Part shown: positions 1 to 5,850 of the stretch, one piece after another
Numbering within the stretch: the first letter of the stretch is position 1
How the letters are laid out: the number at the start of each line of letters is the position of its first letter
Assembly: GCA_964632945.1 (NCBI GenBank)
Contig: CAZWCX010000182.1
Location: 1-11,443 of the forward strand
DNA: 11,443 nt
Reading direction: 5' to 3'
Source of the DNA: CAZWCX01 sp964632945
GTDB lineage: Bacteria; Planctomycetota; MHYJ01; WSZJ01; CAZWCX01
Notes under the pieces: model-generated
Told to the model about the DNA's origin: nothing
Database searches by the model: none
What the model saw: the letters and a program-made list of their open reading frames with translations, nothing else
Made by a program: the position numbers and the translations under genes

Positions 1-1226
1 GTTCCGGAGCGGGTGATGTCGATCGACGGATAGACCCGGCGATCGGCCAGCCGGCGGTCGAGGTGGAGTTCCATGTTGCCCGTGCCCTTGAACTCCTCGA
101 AAATCACTTCGTCCATCTTGCTTCCGGTGTCGATCAGCGCGGTCGCGATGATCGTCAGGCTGCCCCCCTCCTCGACCTTGCGGGCCGATCCGAAGAAGCG
201 CTTGGGGCCCTGCAGGGCGCTGGCATCGATGCCGCCGGTCAGGATCTTGCCCGAGTGCGGCGCCTCGCTGTTGTAGGCGCGCCCCAGGCGCGTGATCGAG
301 TCCAGCAGGATCACCACGTCGCGACCGTACTCCACCAGCCGCTTCGCCCGTTCGCAGACCATTTCCGCCACCTGAATGTGCCGGCTGGAGGGCTCGTCGA
401 AGCACGAACTGATCACTTCGGCCTTCGTGCTGCGCTGCATTTCGGTCACTTCTTCCGGACGCTCGTCCACCAGCAGGATGATCAGGTGGACTTCCTCGTG
501 ATTCTTCGAGATCGAATTGGCGATCTTCTGCAGGAGCACCGTCTTCCCCGTGCGCGGCGAAGCGACGATCAGTCCCCGCTGGCCCTTGCCGATGGGGGTG
601 ACCAGGTTCATGATCCGCATCGCGATCTCGTCCCCGGTCGTCTCGAGGAAGATGCGTTCGTGAGGATGCAGCGGGGTCAGGTCGTCGAACGTGACCTTCT
701 CCATCGCCGTCTCGGGATTTTCGTGATTGATCGCCTCCACCTTGAGCAGCGCGAAGTACTTTTCCCCCTCCTTGGGGGGGCGGATCTGCCCGGACACCCA
801 GTGCCCCGTGCGCATGCCGAAGCGGCGGATTTGCGAGGGCGAGATGTAGATGTCGTCCGGGCAGGGGAGATAATTGTACTCGGGCGAGCGCAGGAACCCG
901 AAACCGTCCGGCAAGACCTCCAACACCCCTTCGCCATACATCAGCCCGTTGCGGTTGACGCGGTTCTTCAGGATCTGGAAGATCAGATCCTGCTTCTTCA
1001 GCCCGCTGATGTCCTTCAGCCCCTCCTTGCGCGCGGTCTTCAGCAACTCCGTGACCGTCATGCGCTGGAGGCTCGTGATGTGGAGATCCTCCTTCTTGAC
1101 CGCCTCGTAGCGGTCATAGTTCGGATCTCCTCCCTCCGGTTCGGGCGCATCGTCCTCGTGCTCGTTCGGCAGGCGTTTGGGGCGGGGCTCGACGGGGTCT
1201 TCATCCCGAGACGATCTCGGAGACAT
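1..1226 (-). CDS. rho: Transcription termination factor Rho (3' end cut by window edge)
   Basis: Hexameric RNA-dependent ATPase/translocase that ends transcription at C-rich, untranslated RNA. From ATG at 1226, 408 codons are open to the edge, ending in RSGT. By comparison with E. coli Rho (419 aa), about 55 C-terminal residues are missing. A charged N-terminal extension of about 45 residues precedes the Rho N-terminal helical domain (about 50-95). The primary RNA-binding fold carries DGFGFLR (107-113) and IRPPKEGEKYFALLKV. Walker A is ASPRTGKT, with K228 the ATP-binding lysine (E. coli has APPKAGKT). Also present are DERPEEVTEMQR, Walker B VVILLDSITR and the Q/R-loop region up to EEFKGTGN. 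AGGAG lies 8 nt before the ATG, which decides the start. rho is 102 nt downstream of coaE, with no separate promoter or terminator seen between them, so cotranscription is likely. Identification is certain; only the 3' end is unseen. Confidence 0.98.
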   Translation of the reverse strand, partial: MSPRSSRDEDPVEPRPKRLPNEHEDDAPEPEGGDPNYDRYEAVKKEDLHITSLQRMTVTELLKTARKEGLKDISGLKKQDLIFQILKNRVNRNGLMYGEGVLEVLPDGFGFLRSPEYNYLPCPDDIYISPSQIRRFGMRTGHWVSGQIRPPKEGEKYFALLKVEAINHENPETAMEKVTFDDLTPLHPHERIFLETTGDEIAMRIMNLVTPIGKGQRGLIVASPRTGKTVLLQKIANSISKNHEEVHLIILLVDERPEEVTEMQRSTKAEVISSCFDEPSSRHIQVAEMVCERAKRLVEYGRDVVILLDSITRLGRAYNSEAPHSGKILTGGIDASALQGPKRFFGSARKVEEGGSLTIIATALIDTGSKMDEVIFEEFKGTGNMELHLDRRLADRRVYPSIDITRSG

Positions 1227-1328
1227 GCCGGAAACTCCTGAGAAAGGGGAGGCGGAGGCCGGCGACCCGGACTCACGCGATCCGTTGAATGGGACCGGTG
1301 CACTCGACAGGGATCGAGAGGGCGGGGG

Positions 1329-2003
1329 TCAACGGGAGGACGGCTTGCGCAACCGGCCCGCGTCTCGCGCGGACCGGATGCGCTGGAACAATCGGCCGAC
1401 GGCAACGGTCAGATCTTCGCGGCTGCCCCGGTTGTCGACCCGGAACCCGGCGCGCCGTCGTTTTTCCGCCAGTGAATATTGGAATCGCTCCCGCTCGGCC
1501 ACCGCGTCGGGCGACCACCCCCGGTCGCGAATGGTCCGCACGCGCCGATCCTCCCGTCGCGTGGCAATGTAGACGACCGCATGACAGAGCCGGTCCAGTC
1601 CGGCCTCGGCCAATAACGGTACGTCCAAGACCACCGCTTCGCACCGCCCCGAGCGGCGCAGGGCGACCAACCGCTTACGAATCTCCCGACCGACGACGGG
1701 ATGAATGATCCGCTCCAGAAATCGCAGGCCTTCGGGAGCAGAAAAAGCGATACGTCCCAGGGATTTACGATCGATTCTCCGCTCCGGACCCAGGACGCCG
1801 GGCCCGAACCTCCCGACCACGGCCGCCTGCACCTGCGGCAACTCCAAGGCCTCGTGCGCGAGGGCGTCCGCGTCGATTCGCTCGGCCCCCAACGCCTCCA
1901 ACTCCCGTGCGACGGTGCTTTTCCCGCAACCTACTCCGCCAACCAAGCCGATAATCACCAACGCCTGGCGGCCATGCGGATGGACCGAAGGGGAGCGGGG
2001 CAC
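1329..2003 (-). CDS. coaE: Dephospho-CoA kinase
   Basis: Cytosolic enzyme of the last step of coenzyme A synthesis: ATP-dependent 3'-phosphorylation of dephospho-CoA. The 224-residue product is close to the usual 200-220. The P-loop is GGVGCGKST (residues 22-30), followed by the substrate-site motif IDADALAH (43-50), IDRKSLGRIAF (77-87), the family IIHP motif (99-102), DVPLLAE (127-133) and the C-terminal lid/helix ending EKRRRAGFRVDN, all in CoaE order. The start is GTG at 2003, with AGGA 7 nt upstream. GTG or TTG at residues 15-16 would give a shorter N-terminus but has no ribosome site. It is the first gene of the leftward coaE-rho unit and is preceded by a leader of about 180 nt. A coaE-rho pairing is, as I recall, found in several bacterial lineages. 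Highly confident in function, less so in the exact start. Confidence 0.95.
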   Translation of the reverse strand: MPRSPSVHPHGRQALVIIGLVGGVGCGKSTVARELEALGAERIDADALAHEALELPQVQAAVVGRFGPGVLGPERRIDRKSLGRIAFSAPEGLRFLERIIHPVVGREIRKRLVALRRSGRCEAVVLDVPLLAEAGLDRLCHAVVYIATRREDRRVRTIRDRGWSPDAVAERERFQYSLAEKRRRAGFRVDNRGSREDLTVAVGRLFQRIRSARDAGRLRKPSSR

Positions 2004-2190
2004 GGGACGATCCTGGCGGGGGTCGGGAAACTCTATGCTCTCGGGGATCGCTCGGGGGAATCCGGAGGAAACCGGGGGAGGAATTGGGGGCCGACGCCTT
2101 CACCGCCGCCCGGATCGGGACTGCGGGGTTCATGGCCCGGTCGGGGTGAACGGAATCTGAACCGCGTCGACTGTGGGAATCGTCTCATGC
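2004..2190 (-). promoter_or_regulatory. C-rich 5' leader of the coaE-rho transcript
   Basis: This stretch lies between the predicted leftward start point (about 2184) and the coaE GTG. The RNA is C-rich and G-poor between 2090 and 2041: 26 C against 8 G in 50 nt, rich in UCC and CCC. Such a C>G bubble is the classic composition of a Rho-loading (rut) site, and E. coli rho is known to be autoregulated by Rho-dependent attenuation in its leader. A small open frame (2188-2033, 51 codons) starts almost at the predicted transcript end, but it has no ribosome site and uses codons atypical of the window, so I do not call it a gene. Regulation by Rho here is inference from composition and context. 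Confidence 0.4.
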
Positions 2191-2219
2191 ATTAAACTCG
2201 CCTGGGGCCTCCCTGTCAA
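2191..2219 (-). promoter_or_regulatory. Sigma70-type promoter driving coaE-rho
   Basis: On the minus strand a perfect -35 TTGACA (2219-2214) is followed by 17 nt and a -10 TTTAAT (2196-2191, 5 of 6 consensus). The predicted start is near 2184. It faces away from the rightward promoter at 2248-2275, and its -35 box lies within the left arm of the 10-bp inverted repeat. It is the only good promoter I see for the leftward genes. Confidence 0.75.
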
Positions 2220-2255
2220 GGTCTAATTGTGCTTGCCGGTTTTTTCCTTGACAGG
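2212..2255. repeat. Perfect 10-bp inverted repeat holding both divergent -35 boxes
   Basis: The arms are CCTGTCAAGG (2212-2221) and CCTTGACAGG (2246-2255), exact reverse complements separated by 24 nt. Each arm contains one TTGACA -35 hexamer, and identity extends 2 bp beyond the hexamer on both sides. The spacer ends in a run of six T (2240-2245). The symmetry could simply reflect two consensus -35 boxes, but the four extra matched bases per arm allow an operator bound by a dimeric regulator. Confidence 0.7.
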
Positions 2256-2275
2256 TACGGCGGGCCCCCTATAAT
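2248..2275 (+). promoter_or_regulatory. Consensus sigma70-type promoter for the BRCT-like gene pair
   Basis: A perfect -35 TTGACA (2248-2253), 16-nt spacer and perfect -10 TATAAT (2270-2275) give one of the strongest promoters expected from sequence alone. The start is expected near 2282, leaving a short leader of about 24 nt before the ATG at 2306. The spacer is G+C-rich, which may temper strength. Confidence 0.88.
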
Positions 2276-2292
2276 CGCCGACAACCTACGTT

Positions 2293-2300
2293 GAGGAGGG
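2293..2300 (+). promoter_or_regulatory. Ribosome binding site fixing the start at 2306
   Basis: GAGGAGGG ends 5 nt before ATG 2306. The same frame is open upstream to a TTG at 2291, but that start would put the ribosome site inside the coding region, so ATG 2306 is chosen. Confidence 0.85.
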
Positions 2301-2305
2301 TGGAG

Positions 2306-3502
2306 ATGCGTAAGTCCCGCGCAGGGCTGTCTGACATCATCGTGATGGTCTTCGTGACCCTCTCGGTGGTGACTTGCTGTGTCGGTTGGTACCTCTATCA
2401 GGTCGGGGAGCGTAACCGCAATCACATCAACGCCCTGACGAAGCGCTCGGACGGTGTGCAAAAGCGCATCGAGGAGCTGATCGACCAGGCGCGCGAGATC
2501 TCCACCCGCGCCGGCTTCAAGGCCGAGACGGGCATGCCGAGCTCGAAGCCCCTCGAGGATCTGCTCTCCCCCCTGAAGACGGATCTCAAGCTGCCCGGTT
2601 CGGATGCGAACATCCAGGACAGCTTCATTCCGCTCGAGGGCAAGATCTACGCCGCCGAGACCCGGCTGCAGCTCTCCCGCGCGCACCTGGGCATGGCCCA
2701 GGATAGCCGGGACGAGTCGAGACTCCGCCTCAACATGATCGACAAGGCCTTGACCGCCGAGATGGACCGGCTCAAGGGACGCTTCGAAGAGTTGTCCAAG
2801 CAGCTCGCCGACGAAGGAAATGCCTTCGCCGAACGCATCGACGCCCTCACCCAGGAGGAGCAGAAGCTGCGCGACGAGCTGACCGCCACCCAGCGCCGCT
2901 ACGCGGATGAAGGGATGCGCGTGCAGAACGAAACCGCCCGCCTCGAGCAGGAACTGCAGCGGCTCCAGCAGCGCGAGGCCCTGGTGCGCGACATCACCCG
3001 GCCCGCGGGGCAGATCGTCTTCGCGGACCGCAACGCCCACTACGCCTACGTCAATCTCGGCACGGGCGACCGCGTCCGCGAGGGCACCAAGTTCCTCGTC
3101 TACCGCCTCGGCAAGGGCGGCGTGCGCGAGGACAAGGGCGAGGTCGAGATCAAGCGCGTATTCGACGACCAGGCCCAGGTGAGCATCACCCGGACCAACA
3201 ACGATTTCGATCCGATCACCGAAGGCGATCTGATCGAGAATCCCCTCTACAACCGCGGCGAAGCCCGCCGCGTCGTGCTGATCGGTACCTTCAATCAGCG
3301 CGACTACCGCTACACGACCGAAGACCTCAAGGCGCGCCTCGTACGCGCGGGAGCGGTCATCGAGGACAAGATCTCCATCAATACCGACTATGTGATCACC
3401 GGCGCGGAAGTCGCCGAGGACGATCCGAACTACAAGCAGGCCGCCCTGCTGTCCGTCCCGACCGTCCCCATGGCCCGCATCCTGCCGTACCTCGGAGACT
3501 AG
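2306..3502 (+). CDS. Membrane-anchored coiled-coil protein with C-terminal BRCT-like domain (paralogue 1)
   Basis: Function unknown; I do not recognise a named family. The 398-residue product has a short basic N-terminus, one hydrophobic segment (10-30, with a Cys pair at 24-25), a linker with short helices (40-110), a charged heptad-like coiled coil (about 112-230), a beta-rich module (231-316, with AYVNLGTGDRV, KGEVEIKRV and EGDLIENPLY) and a BRCT-like domain (319-397). The BRCT-like reading rests on RRVVLIGTF, a helix ending RAGAVIEDKIS, TDYVITG and the closing VPTVP...ILPYL. This resembles the BRCT tail of NAD-dependent DNA ligase, without its usual late Trp. It is the first gene after a strong promoter and 98 nt before its paralogue at 3601, which shares the last 165 residues in order. 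With one membrane segment the coiled coil could lie inside or outside, since positive charges flank both sides. Gene reality is certain, the domain call likely, the role unknown. Confidence 0.93.
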   Translation: MRKSRAGLSDIIVMVFVTLSVVTCCVGWYLYQVGERNRNHINALTKRSDGVQKRIEELIDQAREISTRAGFKAETGMPSSKPLEDLLSPLKTDLKLPGSDANIQDSFIPLEGKIYAAETRLQLSRAHLGMAQDSRDESRLRLNMIDKALTAEMDRLKGRFEELSKQLADEGNAFAERIDALTQEEQKLRDELTATQRRYADEGMRVQNETARLEQELQRLQQREALVRDITRPAGQIVFADRNAHYAYVNLGTGDRVREGTKFLVYRLGKGGVREDKGEVEIKRVFDDQAQVSITRTNNDFDPITEGDLIENPLYNRGEARRVVLIGTFNQRDYRYTTEDLKARLVRAGAVIEDKISINTDYVITGAEVAEDDPNYKQAALLSVPTVPMARILPYLGD

Positions 3503-3553
3503 CAGGTTCGGGACCGTTGGGGGGCGTACCAAACTGGGGTGTCTGGTGGCGTC

Positions 3554-3568
3554 GCGACCTCGGGTCGC
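3554..3568 (+). other. Small hairpin between the two BRCT-like genes
   Basis: GCGACC (3554-3559) and GGTCGC (3563-3568) form a 6-bp stem around a 3-nt loop in the 98-nt spacer. No T run follows, so it is not an intrinsic terminator. It could stabilise or process the mRNA and set different levels of the two proteins, or be chance in G+C-rich DNA. Confidence 0.4.
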
Positions 3569-3600
3569 CGGCGCCGCAAAGTGGGAAATAGGAGGACCGA

Positions 3601-4941
3601 ATGGGTAAGGATACGAGCGGAATCGTGGTGATCGCCCTCTCGGTGATCATGCTGCTCGTGGGCGGCTACATGGCGTGGACCGCGCACCAGAAGAACGCCG
3701 ATGAGGCCAACGGCTACAAGATCCAGATCGAGAAGGCCCAGGCCAAGCTCGACAAGCAGTACAAGCAGGTCCGCGAGTACGAGACCACCGTCAAGGTGCT
3801 CACCAAGCTCAGCGGTTGGGGCAAGTTCCGCATGGTGGGGAAGGACGGCCAGGAAATCTGGGTCGAGGCCGACAACTCGAAGGTCGGCTCGATCGATTCC
3901 ACTCTGGACCAGTACCTCAAGCTTCTCAAGGACATGGCAGAACGATATCCGGAATGGGCCGGCAGCATGGCGGCCAACGAGCGAATCGACTTCAAGACCA
4001 TGAACTCCTGGAAGGAAGTCGCCAACGTTCCGCTCGGAGACTTCCTCACGGCCGACAAGCTGGTCCGCTCCCTCAAGCGCCTGGAAGAACACCTCACCAA
4101 GGAGACCGATCGCCTCATCCGCGAACGCGACGAAGCTCGCGCCGAGGAAGACAAGCTCATCGGTGAGCGCGGCGAACAGGCCCGCAAGGAAAAGGAACTC
4201 AAGGACAAGATCAGCAATCAGCGGAAGGAAAACGAGGGGATCATGGCCCGCATCAAGGAGCAGGCCACCCAGAAAAAGGATGAAGTCGTCGCCCTCGACC
4301 GCTCCATCCAGGAAATCCTCGAAAAGATCGGTGAAGTCCGCCAGAAGGGCGAGGAGAACGTCAACAACCTCCGCAAGGGCCTCGCCAACGTCAAGGACCG
4401 CATCGACAAGTTCCAGCAGCGCGCGGAACTCGCCCGCTCGAGCACCGAAGCCGACGGTCGAGTCACCCACTCCCTGCCGTCCCAGAACTACGCCTGGATC
4501 GACCTCGGCAGCAAGCACACCCTTCTGGTCGGCACTCGCTTTGAAGTGTTCGGGCTCGACAAGGGCGGCAAGAAGGTTCCGAAGGGCGAGGTCGAAGTCC
4601 TGAAGGTTTGGGAAGACCAGGCGCAGGTCGCCATCCTGAAGACCCACAACACGCTGCGCCCCATCGAGGGCGGCGACTACATCAACAACGAGGTCTTCGA
4701 TCGCAACAAGACCAAGGTCTTCGCCTTCGCCGGCCGCTTCGCCGGTCGCTACTCGAACGAAGAGGCCAAGAAGAAGATCGAGGAAATCGGCGGCAAGGTC
4801 GTCGAAGAGGCCACCCTCGAGACCGCCTACGTCGTCGTCGGCAAGGACTACGAGTCCGATCCGAACTACGCGCGTGCCCAGGATTGGGGTATCATCATCA
4901 TCCGCGAGAAGGATCTCTACGAGTTGATGGGGATCCGCTAA
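3601..4941 (+). CDS. Membrane-anchored coiled-coil protein with C-terminal BRCT-like domain (paralogue 2)
   Basis: Function unknown. The 446-residue product has one hydrophobic segment (7-27), a first helical stretch (30-70), a compact non-coiled part (71-150, containing WGKFRMVGKDGQEIWVEA), a long highly charged coiled coil (about 153-280), a beta-rich module (284-366, with YAWIDLGSKHTL, KGEVEVLKVWEDQAQV and GGDYINNEVF) and a BRCT-like domain (369-444). The last has KVFAFAGRF, EEAKKKIEEIGGKVVEE, TAYVVVGKDY, DPNYARAQDWG and the closing IIIIREKDLYELM, a better BRCT match than paralogue 1. AGGAGGA ends 4 nt before the ATG, a strong ribosome site. The C-terminal halves of the two proteins align block by block, so they arose by tandem duplication. 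The membrane-proximal parts differ, which suggests partners rather than spares. No signal-peptide cleavage site is evident; a signal anchor is likelier. A strong terminator-like hairpin follows at 4980. Confidence 0.94.
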   Translation: MGKDTSGIVVIALSVIMLLVGGYMAWTAHQKNADEANGYKIQIEKAQAKLDKQYKQVREYETTVKVLTKLSGWGKFRMVGKDGQEIWVEADNSKVGSIDSTLDQYLKLLKDMAERYPEWAGSMAANERIDFKTMNSWKEVANVPLGDFLTADKLVRSLKRLEEHLTKETDRLIRERDEARAEEDKLIGERGEQARKEKELKDKISNQRKENEGIMARIKEQATQKKDEVVALDRSIQEILEKIGEVRQKGEENVNNLRKGLANVKDRIDKFQQRAELARSSTEADGRVTHSLPSQNYAWIDLGSKHTLLVGTRFEVFGLDKGGKKVPKGEVEVLKVWEDQAQVAILKTHNTLRPIEGGDYINNEVFDRNKTKVFAFAGRFAGRYSNEEAKKKIEEIGGKVVEEATLETAYVVVGKDYESDPNYARAQDWGIIIIREKDLYELMGIR

Positions 4942-4955
4942 CGATCCACGGATCG
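4942..4955. repeat. Short palindrome just after paralogue 2
   Basis: CGATCC and GGATCG flank a 2-nt centre immediately after the stop codon. The loop is too small for a good RNA hairpin, and no function can be assigned. Confidence 0.3.
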
Positions 4956-4979
4956 ACCCCGGAAGGAACAATCCTGCAA

Positions 4980-5022
4980 CCCAAAGGGCGGGCCACCGCG
5001 CCCCCCTTTGGGTTTGCTGTTT
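4980..5022 (+). terminator. Intrinsic terminator-like hairpin ending just before tatC
   Basis: CCCAAAGGG (4980-4988) pairs perfectly with CCCTTTGGG (5004-5012). After a single bulged C the stem continues with GGGC (4990-4993) against GCCC (5000-5003), leaving a 6-nt loop. TTTGCTGTTT follows. This is a strong stem with a T-rich but interrupted tail, fitting an intrinsic terminator for the BRCT-like pair. The tail ends only 3 nt before the tatC ATG (5026), so the element may instead act as an attenuator or translation control for tatC. Confidence 0.65.
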
Positions 5023-5025
5023 CCC

Positions 5026-5838
5026 ATGCCTGACCCTACGCCCGAGCCAGAACTCGACCGGCGCCTCACCCTGGGGGAACACCTCGAGGAGTTGCGCACC
5101 CGGGTCATCCGGGGTCTCTACGCCTTCGGCTTGGCCCTGGTGGTCTGCCTCTTCTTCCAGGACCCGCTCACCTACATCGCCGTGTGGCCGCAGTTGCGCA
5201 CGATGGAGGCGATCGAGAAGGCCTCTCCCGGCCGCAATGTGGAAATCATCACGGTCGGACCGACCGAGGGATTCGGGGCCTACCTCTCCGTCAGCATGAT
5301 CTCCGCCCTCTTCCTGTCCGCCCCGTTCCTGCTCTACCAGCTGTGGTTGTTCATCCGGGCGGGCCTCTATCGCCAGGAACGCCGGTATGTCACCCAGTAC
5401 GTCCCGCTGACCCTGGGTCTCTTCGTCCTCGGAGTGCTGTTCGGGTACTTCGTCCTGATTCCGACGGCGTTGCGCTTCCTCGTCGCCTATGGGGGCGACT
5501 TCGTCTCGCCCAAGGTTTCCCTCAAGGAATACCTGAGTTTCTTCTTCCTTCTGACGTTTGCCGTCGGGATCTCGTTCGAACTCCCCCTGTTCATGATCTT
5601 CTTCGGAAAAATCGGCGTCGTGAACGCCGCGAGGTATCGGCAGGCGCGGCCGTATGCCGTTCTGCTGGCGTTCATCGTGGGCGCCATCTTCACCCCCCCT
5701 GACCCGGTGTCGCAGACCCTGCTGGCCGTGCCCCTTTATGCCCTCTTTGAAGTGGGCATCGTGCTCTGCCGCCGGGCGGAGCTCGCCGCCGCGGCGGCCG
5801 CCGGTCGCAGCGATTCCGGCTCCACCGCATCCCAATAG
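5026..5838 (+). CDS. tatC: Sec-independent protein translocase subunit TatC
   Basis: Multi-spanning inner-membrane receptor of the twin-arginine translocation pathway, which exports folded proteins. The 270-residue product (E. coli 258) has the cytoplasmic N-terminal motif GEHLEELR (17-24; E22 and R24 correspond to signal-binding residues of E. coli TatC), LYQLWLFI with F109, RQERR with E118, TM4 SFELP with E185, and FTPPDPVSQTLLAVPLYALFE (D226). About six membrane segments fall near 27-46, 88-110, 122-146, 170-195, 206-222 and 228-247. The tail is Ala/Ser-rich. ATG 5026 gives the normal N-terminus; a TTG at 5008 lies inside the hairpin and is rejected. No ribosome site is visible because the terminator-like hairpin occupies that space, so translation may depend on RNA folding or be weak. 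No tatA or tatB is in the window. The YchF-like gene follows after 12 nt, probably in the same transcript. Confidence 0.97.
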   Translation: MPDPTPEPELDRRLTLGEHLEELRTRVIRGLYAFGLALVVCLFFQDPLTYIAVWPQLRTMEAIEKASPGRNVEIITVGPTEGFGAYLSVSMISALFLSAPFLLYQLWLFIRAGLYRQERRYVTQYVPLTLGLFVLGVLFGYFVLIPTALRFLVAYGGDFVSPKVSLKEYLSFFFLLTFAVGISFELPLFMIFFGKIGVVNAARYRQARPYAVLLAFIVGAIFTPPDPVSQTLLAVPLYALFEVGIVLCRRAELAAAAAAGRSDSGSTASQ

Positions 5839-5850
5839 GACGCTACCCCC

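Noticed and set aside
63..1241. A 392-codon plus-strand open frame opposite rho
   Set aside because: The minus strand here encodes an unmistakable Rho, and the plus frame has no recognisable domain.
1303..1318. CTCGA/TCGAG inverted repeat between coaE and rho as a terminator
   Set aside because: Only 5 bp with a 6-nt loop and no T run in the leftward direction; more likely chance.
2033..2188. 51-codon minus-strand frame in the coaE-rho leader as a possible leader peptide
   Set aside because: It has no ribosome site, its start is almost at the predicted transcript end, and its AGA-containing codon use does not resemble neighbouring genes. A leaderless peptide cannot be excluded.
2216..3532. 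A 438-codon minus-strand open frame opposite the first BRCT-like gene
   Set aside because: Shadow of the real gene in G+C-rich DNA. It would have to read through the rightward promoter and lacks a ribosome site.
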